The notes under the pieces are model-generated. The model searched no databases. It was not told the DNA's origin and was given only the letters and a program-made list of their open reading frames with translations. A stretch of 14,843 bases of DNA from DATJBC01 sp035515515 (GTDB taxonomy: Bacteria > Actinomycetota > Acidimicrobiia > Acidimicrobiales > UBA8190), in assembly GCA_035515515.1 (NCBI GenBank), contig DATJBC010000142.1, forward strand, positions 1 to 14,843. The letters run 5' to 3'. The position numbers and the translations under genes were made by a program. Every line of letters begins with the position of its first letter. Position 1 is the stretch's first letter. Below are positions 7,405 to 14,183 of the stretch, in pieces.

Positions 7405-8307
7405 GTGACGGGCACCGTCCTGGACATCGACCGCCTCACCGAGGAGCTGCCCGAGCTGCGCGCCCGCTACGGCGCGGCGGCGCCCTTCCCCCACATCGTG
7501 CTCGACGACTTCCTCACCCCCGAGGCGGCCAAGGGGGCCACCGCCGAGTTCCCCCCGCTCGACACCCAGTGGAACACCTACTCGCACGCCAACGAGCGCA
7601 AGTTCTCCCACACCGACCCCTCCACGTGGGGCCCCACCCTCCAGGCGGTGCTGGCCGAGCTGCAGTCCGACGAGTTCGTCGCCTTCCTGGGCGGCCTGAC
7701 GGGCATCGACGGCCTCATGCGGGACGACGCCCTGGAGGGCGGCGGGCTGCACCAGTCGGTGGCCGGGGGCTTCCTCAACATCCACGCCGACTTCACCGTG
7801 CACCCCGCCCACCGCCACTGGCGCCGGCGGGTGAACCTCCTGCTGTACCTCAACGAGGACTGGAGGCCCGAGTACGGGGGCGACCTCGAGCTGTGGCGCA
7901 CCGACATGTCCAAGTGCGAGCGCAGCGTGGCCCCCATCGGCAACCGCGCGGTCATCTTCACGACCGACGCCGACTCCTTCCACGGCCACCCCGAGCCCAT
8001 GACGTGCCCGCCGGGCCTGGCCCGCCAGTCGCTGGCGCTCTACTACTTCACCGAGGAAGAGCGTCCCGTCGTGCGCTCCACCGAGTACCGGGCCCGGCCC
8101 GGCGACGGCGCCCGCGCCGTGGTCATCTACCTCGACAAGCAGGCGCTGCGCGGCTTCGACTGGGCCCGGCGCCACCTGGGCGTCTCGGGGCGCTCGGCGG
8201 AGCGCCTGCTCGGGTCGGTGGAGCGCCTGACGCAGTGGCGCCACAACAAGCGAGGCGGCGGGGGCTCATCAGGTCGTGCCGATGGCCACCAGCACCCCCA
8301 CCCCTGA
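7405..8307 (+). CDS. 2-oxoglutarate/Fe(II)-dependent oxygenase (2OG-FeII_Oxy_3-like)
   Basis: A 300-residue cytoplasmic protein of the prolyl-4-hydroxylase-like double-stranded beta-helix superfamily. The iron facial triad is visible: H127 and D129 in NIHADF, and H193 in SFHGHPEP. R207 in RQSLALYYF is the expected 2-oxoglutarate carboxylate ligand. FPHIVLDDFLTPE near residues 26-38 and NLLLYLNEDW-x7-GGDLELW are typical of the family. Members occur in surface-polysaccharide and glycopeptide clusters, where they hydroxylate or oxidise a sugar, lipid or amino-acid part; the substrate here is unknown. The gene lies 62 bp after the GT2-methyltransferase gene (or overlaps it if GTG 7339 is used) and its 3' end overlaps the acyltransferase gene by 26 bp, so it is operon-borne. 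The C-terminal 50 residues are basic and low in complexity. Confidence 0.88.
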   Translation: MTGTVLDIDRLTEELPELRARYGAAAPFPHIVLDDFLTPEAAKGATAEFPPLDTQWNTYSHANERKFSHTDPSTWGPTLQAVLAELQSDEFVAFLGGLTGIDGLMRDDALEGGGLHQSVAGGFLNIHADFTVHPAHRHWRRRVNLLLYLNEDWRPEYGGDLELWRTDMSKCERSVAPIGNRAVIFTTDADSFHGHPEPMTCPPGLARQSLALYYFTEEERPVVRSTEYRARPGDGARAVVIYLDKQALRGFDWARRHLGVSGRSAERLLGSVERLTQWRHNKRGGGGSSGRADGHQHPHP

Positions 8308-9592
8308 CGCCACCGGCACCCTCGCCGCCCCCGCACCCGGCCCGGTCCCGTCCCGGGGGCAGGCCGCGCCCAGCCGCCCGCGGCACTTCCCGTGCTTCGA
8401 CGGGCTGCGCGCCATCGCCGCGCTGTCGGTCCTCGCCCTGCACTCGGCCTGGCAGTCGGGGTTCACGCTGCACAGCCCGCTGGGCGTCTACACCAGCCGG
8501 CTGGACATCGGGGTCTCGGTCTTCTTCTTGATCTCGGGGTTCCTGCTCTACCGCCCCTTCGCGGCGTCGCACCTGTCGGGGCGCGAGGCGCCCAGCGCGG
8601 GACGCTTCTACCTGCGCCGGCTCCTGCGCATCATCCCCGCCTACTGGCTCGCCCTCACGCTGCTCACCTACGTCCTGCACGTGGTCACGCTGTCGGGCTG
8701 GCAGGGGGCGGTGTCGCACTACGGCTTCGCCCAGATCTACATCCCCACCCAGATCTTCACCGGGATCGGGCCCTCGTGGTCGCTGTGCACCGAGATGAGC
8801 TTCTACCTCTTCGTGCCGCTGTACGCCGCCGTCGTGGCGGGCGGGGAGCGGGACCCGGGTCGCATGGTGCGGCGCGAGCTGGTGGGCCTGGGCACCCTGG
8901 TGGCCGTCAGCTTCGGCTTCCGGGCCTGGGCCCTCAACCAGCCCGGTTGCACCCACGACTGCTTCGCACACCCCACGCTCACCTCGACCATGGCCGACTG
9001 GCTGCCGTCGTACTTCGACCTGTTCGCCCTGGGGATGCTGCTCGCCGTGGTGAGCAGCTGGTTCGTCCTCACCGACGCCGAGCCGGCCTGGGCCCGGCAC
9101 CGGGCGTTCCCCTGGGTGTCCTGGGCGGCGGCCGCCGCCACCTTCGTCGTCGTGTCCAACCTGGGCATCGACCGCAACGTCATCTCCATCATCCCGCCGG
9201 GGCTCGACATCGCCCGCCAGACCCTCTACGGCGTCTTCGCCTTCTTCCTCCTGCTCCCCGCGGTGTTCGGCGAGCAGGACCACGGCGCCATCCGCCAGCT
9301 GCTGCGCTCGTGGCCCCTGGCGTCGATCGGCGTGGTGTCCTACGGCGTCTACCTCTGGCACCAGGGCTGGATCACCCAGTGGATGCGGTGGACCGACACC
9401 GTCGACCTGCACGGCTCGTTCGTGGCGCTGCTCGTCCCGGTGCTGGCGCTCTCGCTGTTCTCGGCGGCGGGGAGCTACTTCGTGGTGGAGCGCCCCTTGC
9501 TGCGCCTGAAGGACCACCTGAGCTGGTGGCGACGCCCCCGGGCGGGAGCCGACCTCGGCGGGAGACCGGCACTGCATGCCCGCGACGCCTAG
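8282..9592 (+). CDS. Membrane acyltransferase family 3 (OafA/NodX-like)
   Basis: A 436-residue integral membrane protein that transfers an acyl group, commonly acetyl, to an extracytoplasmic sugar. The N-terminal 35 residues are a Pro/Ala-rich cytoplasmic lead. Family signatures: FDGLRAIAALSVLALHSAW at 39-57 with catalytic-type H54; DIGVSVFFLISGFLLYR at 75-91; RFYLRRLLRIIPAYW at 108-122, carrying the conserved RRxxRIxPxYW motif; and PSWSLCTEMSFYLF at 164-177. About ten hydrophobic helices follow, ending in ASYxVERP-like SYFVVERPLLRLK. There is no C-terminal SGNH domain. The ATG at 8282 has AGG 8 nt upstream; GTG at 8276 would add two residues. The start lies inside the oxygenase gene and the stop overlaps the next start, so expression is probably coupled. 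The acceptor is inferred to be the glycan built by the neighbours. Confidence 0.92.
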   Translation: MATSTPTPDATGTLAAPAPGPVPSRGQAAPSRPRHFPCFDGLRAIAALSVLALHSAWQSGFTLHSPLGVYTSRLDIGVSVFFLISGFLLYRPFAASHLSGREAPSAGRFYLRRLLRIIPAYWLALTLLTYVLHVVTLSGWQGAVSHYGFAQIYIPTQIFTGIGPSWSLCTEMSFYLFVPLYAAVVAGGERDPGRMVRRELVGLGTLVAVSFGFRAWALNQPGCTHDCFAHPTLTSTMADWLPSYFDLFALGMLLAVVSSWFVLTDAEPAWARHRAFPWVSWAAAAATFVVVSNLGIDRNVISIIPPGLDIARQTLYGVFAFFLLLPAVFGEQDHGAIRQLLRSWPLASIGVVSYGVYLWHQGWITQWMRWTDTVDLHGSFVALLVPVLALSLFSAAGSYFVVERPLLRLKDHLSWWRRPRAGADLGGRPALHARDA

Positions 9593-11918
9593 CGTCGCCA
9601 CCTTGACCAGGCCGTCGCCGTCGCCGACGGGACCCGGCCGCCTGTGGCGGCGCCGCCTGCCCGATGCCGCCGGCGTGCTCGCCGTGCTCGTGGCGGGGGC
9701 GGCCGTGATGGCCCCGGCGCTGGGGCACGGGGCGTCGCTGGGGCCCTACGACTGGCTGGCGCTCTACGGGCTGTCCCACGCCCCCGTGGCGAGCATCCAC
9801 GGGACGCTCGCCTTCGACCAGATCCGCGAGTTCATCCCCTGGACCACCCTGGCCTGGACCCAGGTGCACCACGGGCATCTCCCGCTGTGGAACCCCTACA
9901 GCGCCATGGGGCTGCCGCTGGCGTTCAACTGGCAGTCGGCCACCTTCGGGCTCCCCATGGTGGTGGGCTACCTGCTGCCCCTCCAGCTGGCCTACACGGC
10001 GTCGGTGCTCGTCACGCTGGTGGTGGCGGGCACGGGCGCCTACGCCCTGGCGCGCGTGGTGGGCTGCGGCCCCACGGGGGCGGCGCTGGCCGGGGTCACC
10101 TTCGAGCTCTCCGGCGGCTTCATGCTCTACCTGGGGTGGCCCATCGCCTCGGTCGTGTCGTGGGCCGGGTGGCTGCTGGCCGCCGTGGTCCTCCTCGTGC
10201 GCGGGACCCGGCGCCGGCGCCACGGCATCGCGCTGGCCGTCGTGGTGGCGGCCGCCGTCTACGCGGGCCAACCGGACGTGCTCGTCATCCTGGCGGCGGG
10301 CGCCGTGGTCTTCACGCTCGCCCTGGTGGCGGCGCGGGCCACCAGGGCGGGCGGGGGCCATCGGCCCGGACGCGCCCTGCGCGACGTGGCGGTGGCGGCG
10401 GTGACGGGCGCGGCCCTGGGCGCACCCCTGTGGCTGCCCGGCCTGCAGCTGGCCCGGTCGTCGGTGCGGCGCACGGGGGGCCGGGGCTTCGGCGGCAAGA
10501 GCGCCGTCTCCTTCCACGACATCGGGCACCTCCTGGCGGCGGGCTGGAGCGGCCAGGCCGTGTCGCGCGACCCGGAGTACCTGGGGGCCATCGCCCTGGT
10601 GCTGGCGGTGACGGGCCTCGTGCTGGGCCGGCGGCGGGCCGTGGTGGTGGCCCTCGGGGCGCTCGCCCTGGCCATGGCGGCCCTGGCCTTCGTCCCCCCC
10701 GTGGTCTCCGCCCTGGCCGACGCGCCCGGGTTGGGGGCCGTGGTGCCCACCCGCTCGGTCGTGCTGCTCGCCCTCCCCCTGGCGGTGTTCTGCGGGCTGG
10801 GGCTGGACCACCTCCTGCGGGCGGCGGGGACGCCGGCGGGGCGGGCGCTGGCGCGGCGCGCCGGCGCCGGAATGGCCCTGGCGGGGGTGGTGCTCCTGGC
10901 GTGGTGGGCGGGGGGCGGCGGGGGCCTGCGGGGGACGGCGGCCGCCAACCGGGCGAGCGCCCTCCAGTGGTCGGCCCTCGAGGTGGGGGGCGGCCTGGCC
11001 GGCCTGGCCGTCCTGGCCCTCCTCGGCCCCCGGGGCGGCGCCCGGCGCGTGGCGGGCGCCGTGGGCGCGCTGCTCGTGGTGTGCGTGGCGGCCTTCCTCG
11101 TGGCCGAGGGCGGGCCCCTGTGGTCCTCGAGCCCCGACGGCTTCGTGCCCACGGCGGCCGAGGTGGCCCTGGCGCGGGCGGTGGGCCCCTCGTCGGTGGG
11201 GCTCGGGGCCGACGCCTGCTTCCGCGCCGACCAGCCCCTGGTCGGGGTGCTCTCCGACGTCAACGTGTCGCTGGCGGTACGGGAGATGAGCGTGTACGAC
11301 CCGCTCATCCCGGCGTCGTACTTCCGCACCTGGCACCGCACGAGCGGCGAGCACCACGTCCCGGCGGGGCTGACGGGCATCTCCTCGTTCTGCCCCACCT
11401 TCACCACGGCCGCGGCGGCGCGCGCCTACGGGGTGGCCTTCGTGCTCGAGCCCGGCGGGGAGCCCGGGCCCGACGGCTCGGTCTTCGACACGACGGTGGG
11501 CGACGAGGACCTCTACCGCGTGCCGGGCGCGTCAGCGGCCTGGGTGACGCCCGCCGGGGGCCCGGGCGGCGCGGCGGCCCCGGGGGCGGCGCGCCCGGTG
11601 GCCGTGTCGTACCCCGGCCCGGCGTCGTGGAGGCTCACGGTGCGGGGCAACGGGCCCCAGGTCCTGCGCCTGGCGCTGAGCGACGTGCCCGGCTGGCACG
11701 CCAGCGTGGACGGCCGGCCCCTGGCGCTGCACCCCTACGGCGGGGTGATGCTGGAGGCCCGCGTCCCGGGCGGGACCCACGTCGTCGAGCTGCACTACTG
11801 GCCGGCGGCCTTCACCGCCGGCCTCGGGCTGGGCGCCGTGGCGCTGGTGGGCGTGCTGGCGGCGGCGCTGTCGCCGGTGGTCCGCCGCCGGCGACGCGTC
11901 AGGTCCGGGCGCCCCTGA
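9576..11918 (+). CDS. YfhO-family polytopic membrane protein (copy 3), probable GT-C glycosyltransferase
   Basis: A 780-residue protein of the same architecture as copies 1 and 2. A cytoplasmic lead of about 28 residues (Pro/Arg-rich) precedes the first helix, then a loop with D59, D81 (FDQ) and LWNPYSAMGLPLAFNWQ at 104-120. Multiple helices follow, then an extracytoplasmic domain with C548 and C606, VYDPLIP, YGVAFVLEP and the C-terminal PGWHASVDGRPLALHPY segment, and a terminal helix with an arginine-rich tail. It is visibly more diverged from copies 1 and 2 than they are from each other. The ATG start lies 17 bp inside the acyltransferase gene; GGGAG sits 11 nt upstream. It is the last gene of the operon, and its 3' end overlaps the convergent gene by 20 bp. 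Being co-transcribed with a DPM1-like GT2 supports a lipid-phosphosugar-dependent transfer role. Confidence 0.88.
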   Translation: MPATPSVATLTRPSPSPTGPGRLWRRRLPDAAGVLAVLVAGAAVMAPALGHGASLGPYDWLALYGLSHAPVASIHGTLAFDQIREFIPWTTLAWTQVHHGHLPLWNPYSAMGLPLAFNWQSATFGLPMVVGYLLPLQLAYTASVLVTLVVAGTGAYALARVVGCGPTGAALAGVTFELSGGFMLYLGWPIASVVSWAGWLLAAVVLLVRGTRRRRHGIALAVVVAAAVYAGQPDVLVILAAGAVVFTLALVAARATRAGGGHRPGRALRDVAVAAVTGAALGAPLWLPGLQLARSSVRRTGGRGFGGKSAVSFHDIGHLLAAGWSGQAVSRDPEYLGAIALVLAVTGLVLGRRRAVVVALGALALAMAALAFVPPVVSALADAPGLGAVVPTRSVVLLALPLAVFCGLGLDHLLRAAGTPAGRALARRAGAGMALAGVVLLAWWAGGGGGLRGTAAANRASALQWSALEVGGGLAGLAVLALLGPRGGARRVAGAVGALLVVCVAAFLVAEGGPLWSSSPDGFVPTAAEVALARAVGPSSVGLGADACFRADQPLVGVLSDVNVSLAVREMSVYDPLIPASYFRTWHRTSGEHHVPAGLTGISSFCPTFTTAAAARAYGVAFVLEPGGEPGPDGSVFDTTVGDEDLYRVPGASAAWVTPAGGPGGAAAPGAARPVAVSYPGPASWRLTVRGNGPQVLRLALSDVPGWHASVDGRPLALHPYGGVMLEARVPGGTHVVELHYWPAAFTAGLGLGAVALVGVLAAALSPVVRRRRRVRSGRP

Positions 11919-14022
11919 GCAGGCTCTCACACAGGGCCTTCGACACCGTGGCGGTGGAGGTGGACCCGTCCACCACGGTGTAGGGGGGCGCGCCCGCCCC
12001 GACGTCGGTCTGGGTGTCCACGTGGATGGTGCCGTTGGCCGTGAGCACGCCGTTCAGGAACGGGAAGTTCCTGATCGTGAGGTGGACGATGTTGCGGTTG
12101 ACGTCGTAGTCGACGAAGACCTTGTAGGTGCGGTTGGCGTGCACCCGCACGAGCCCCCCCACCGTCGGATAGCGCGGGTCGTGGAGCGCGAAGCGGACGT
12201 GGTCGACGTCGACCGGTGTCATCCAGATGCTGGCCTTGCCGATCGTGAGGAGCTGGACCCCGCCGGGCCGCAGGGAGGTGGGCGGTTGCTGGAGGGTGAG
12301 CGTGAAGGAGTGCAGGGCGTTGGGCGTCGCCCCGATCGGCTGCCAGGTGCGGTGCTGCAGCTCCTGCTTGGGGACGCTCTGGTAGGTCTGGCCGGTGGAG
12401 ATGTAGAAGCCGGCGCAGTTGCCCACGATGTAGATCTCGTCGGCGGGCGCCCACGACGGCAGCTGGGAACCGTGCACCACGTCCTTGGTCACCGGCGAGC
12501 CGATGAGGTTGCCCACCGACTTCTGGAACTGCACGTAGCGCAGGACCTGGCTCTGGCGCCACTGCTCGCCGGGTGTGACCGAGATGCCGACGTTGGCGAC
12601 GATCCCGTACGCGCAGAGGGCCACGATCGCCCCCACCGCCACGATCCGGGGGCGGCGGCTGCGGCGGCCGTGGCGGCGCCGGCCGTCCCACCGGCGCCAG
12701 AGCTCGAGCATGCCCAGGATGGCCCCCAGCACGAGCAGCGGCATGAAGTCGGCGAGATAGCGCGTGGCGATGTAGCCCCACACGAGCGTCACCCCGACGG
12801 GGAAGCACAGGGGGAGCAGGACCCAGCGCAGCGACTTGAGCGTGTCCGCCGCCTTGCGCCGGAACACGGCGAAGGCCCCCACCGCGCTCAGCACGAGCAG
12901 CAGCGGCATCGTGGCGGGCGCGCTGGCCGTCTCGTAGGTGTTGTCGAAGATCACGCCCAGGGTCTTGGCGGGCGCGGCGGGCAGGCCGACGAAGGGGAAG
13001 ACGGTCCGGAAGCGCACGCCCAGGGGCTGCAGGTAGGCGAGGGCGGTGGCCGGCACGAAGTGCAGCCCGTAGTACTTGCCTCCGTTGGAGGCCAGGAACA
13101 CGCGGCGGTGGAGGTTGAGCCGCGTCCACACCTGGTCCTGCATGGGCAGGCCCACGGGGATGCCGAACTTGGCCATGTTGACGGCGCAGGCGGCCAGGAA
13201 GGGGATGATCGCCACGGCCAGCAGGGGCAGCACGAAGCGGCGGTTCTCGGCGCCCTTGCGCCCCCGCCAGAACCACAGCGCCACCAGCACCACCGCCGCC
13301 ACGCAGGCGTAGCCGGTCGTGACCCGGTTGAGCGTCGTGACCAACAGCGCCAAGCCGAGCCCCCCCACCCGCAGCGCGCTGGGCCGCTCGATCACGCCCA
13401 CCAGCGCGAACAGGCTGGCGAGCGAGAACGCCACGCTCCATATGAGGTCCTCGTGGTAGACCCACGGCGTCGCCCCCAGGAACACGAGCACCGACCCACC
13501 GGCCACGGTGGCCAGCAGCGCGCCGTGGGACACGGCCTCGGCCATCGAGAGCACCGCGTCGCCGCGCATGAGCACGCGCAGCCGCCACAGCAGCAGGGCG
13601 GCGAAGACGCACACCAGCACCCAGGCGGCGAGCATGAAGGGTGCGGTGAGCTTGCCCATGAGGCTGGGGTCGACCAGCAAGAACGGCATCCGCAGGATCG
13701 ACGGCATGATCCCGAAGTAGATGTACTGGCGGCCGGCGTGGACGAAGGCCTCCAAGCCGATCTGTCCCTTGGGCACCGCCAGGTGGCCCGCCATCATGGT
13801 GCGGGCCTGGAGGTCGTAGAGGCGCCCCGCGCCAGCCGGGCGCAGCAGGTCGAGGTTCCCCGTCCACAGGTCGAGGAGGCACCACACGAAGGGGACGGCC
13901 CCCACCAGCAGGCCCACGGCGGCGGCGACCGTGAAGCGGCGGATGGAGAGGTCCGCCGCGTCGGGAGCCGGCGTGCTCGGTGGCGCACTGGTCCGGCGCT
14001 CCCCCAGCACCACGCCCCCCAT
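11899..14022 (-). CDS. Large polytopic membrane protein, GT-C/GT39-like, with C-terminal extracytoplasmic domain
   Basis: A 707-residue protein with an N-terminal cytoplasmic lead of about 28 residues and roughly ten hydrophobic helices up to about residue 480. The first loop carries LYDLQARTMMAGHLAV (D70) and QYIYFGIMPSILRMPFLL, a pattern resembling the first-loop acidic motif of ArnT/PMT-like GT-C enzymes. The last 220 residues (485-707) are hydrophilic, with SFTLTLQQPP, SIWMTPVDVDHVRFALHD and HANRTYKVFVDYD, suggesting a beta-sandwich (concanavalin/LamG-like) fold; this is my impression, not a proven match. The start is chosen at ATG 14022, 7 nt after TAGAAT (leaderless geometry); ATG 14031 overlaps that box, and upstream codons give arginine/glycine-rich sequence of no membrane-protein character. 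Likely an envelope mannosyl/arabinosyl-type transferase, but the donor and acceptor are unknown. It is paralogous to the YfhO genes only at the level of general architecture. Confidence 0.8.
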   Translation of the reverse strand: MGGVVLGERRTSAPPSTPAPDAADLSIRRFTVAAAVGLLVGAVPFVWCLLDLWTGNLDLLRPAGAGRLYDLQARTMMAGHLAVPKGQIGLEAFVHAGRQYIYFGIMPSILRMPFLLVDPSLMGKLTAPFMLAAWVLVCVFAALLLWRLRVLMRGDAVLSMAEAVSHGALLATVAGGSVLVFLGATPWVYHEDLIWSVAFSLASLFALVGVIERPSALRVGGLGLALLVTTLNRVTTGYACVAAVVLVALWFWRGRKGAENRRFVLPLLAVAIIPFLAACAVNMAKFGIPVGLPMQDQVWTRLNLHRRVFLASNGGKYYGLHFVPATALAYLQPLGVRFRTVFPFVGLPAAPAKTLGVIFDNTYETASAPATMPLLLVLSAVGAFAVFRRKAADTLKSLRWVLLPLCFPVGVTLVWGYIATRYLADFMPLLVLGAILGMLELWRRWDGRRRHGRRSRRPRIVAVGAIVALCAYGIVANVGISVTPGEQWRQSQVLRYVQFQKSVGNLIGSPVTKDVVHGSQLPSWAPADEIYIVGNCAGFYISTGQTYQSVPKQELQHRTWQPIGATPNALHSFTLTLQQPPTSLRPGGVQLLTIGKASIWMTPVDVDHVRFALHDPRYPTVGGLVRVHANRTYKVFVDYDVNRNIVHLTIRNFPFLNGVLTANGTIHVDTQTDVGAGAPPYTVVDGSTSTATVSKALCESLLRGART

Positions 14023-14029
14023 CGGGCAC

Positions 14030-14035
14030 ATTCTA
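14030..14035 (-). promoter_or_regulatory. Candidate -10 hexamer TAGAAT for the large membrane protein
   Basis: On the minus strand TAGAAT is followed by 7 nt and then ATG at 14022. Its last two bases plus the next G form a decoy in-frame ATG (14031). The spacing is the same as for the minus-strand glycosyltransferase at 4731. No -35 box is recognisable. Confidence 0.45.
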
Positions 14036-14132
14036 CTGACGCCGGGGCCGCCCATCCCCCTCGGCCTGGTGGTTTCCCCTCCGCGCACGGCGCGCGCCGC
14101 GGGGGCGGCGCCGCTACGGGCGCCTCCCCGGG

Positions 14133-14138
14133 TAGCCT
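14133..14138 (+). promoter_or_regulatory. Candidate -10 hexamer TAGCCT for the lipoprotein gene
   Basis: TAGCCTGGC here is identical over 9 bases to the box in front of the minus-strand glycosyltransferase (4736-4744). A transcript from it would have a leader of about 40 nt, containing the GGAGGA ribosome binding site of the lipoprotein gene. No -35 box was found. Confidence 0.35.
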
Positions 14139-14173
14139 GGCCAGGAGGAACGCACGTCCAGTGGGGAGGGGGC

Positions 14174-14179
14174 GGAGGA
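14174..14179 (+). promoter_or_regulatory. Ribosome binding site GGAGGA of the lipoprotein gene
   Basis: GGAGGA stands 4 nt before GTG 14184 and fixes that codon as the start. Translation from there gives a proper signal peptide. Confidence 0.7.
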
Positions 14180-14183
14180 CCGC

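Larger units (their letters stand above)
14036..14183. other. Divergent intergenic region
   Basis: About 150 bp separate the minus-strand membrane protein from the lipoprotein. Besides the -10-like boxes it contains an AGGAGGAA at 14143-14150 with no start codon at a usable distance, and GC-rich self-complementary runs at 14088-14112. No RNA gene or terminator is evident. Confidence 0.5.

Noticed and set aside
3841..9592. Mobile island inserted between YfhO copies
   Set aside because: No transposase, integrase, tRNA, direct repeats or change in base composition; function-linked gene gain cannot be shown from the window alone.
9372..11357. Long minus-strand open frame (over 600 codons) opposite YfhO copy 3
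   Set aside because: Its translation is His/Gly/Arg/Pro/Gln-rich with no hydrophobic or domain pattern, typical of antisense frames in very GC-rich genes.
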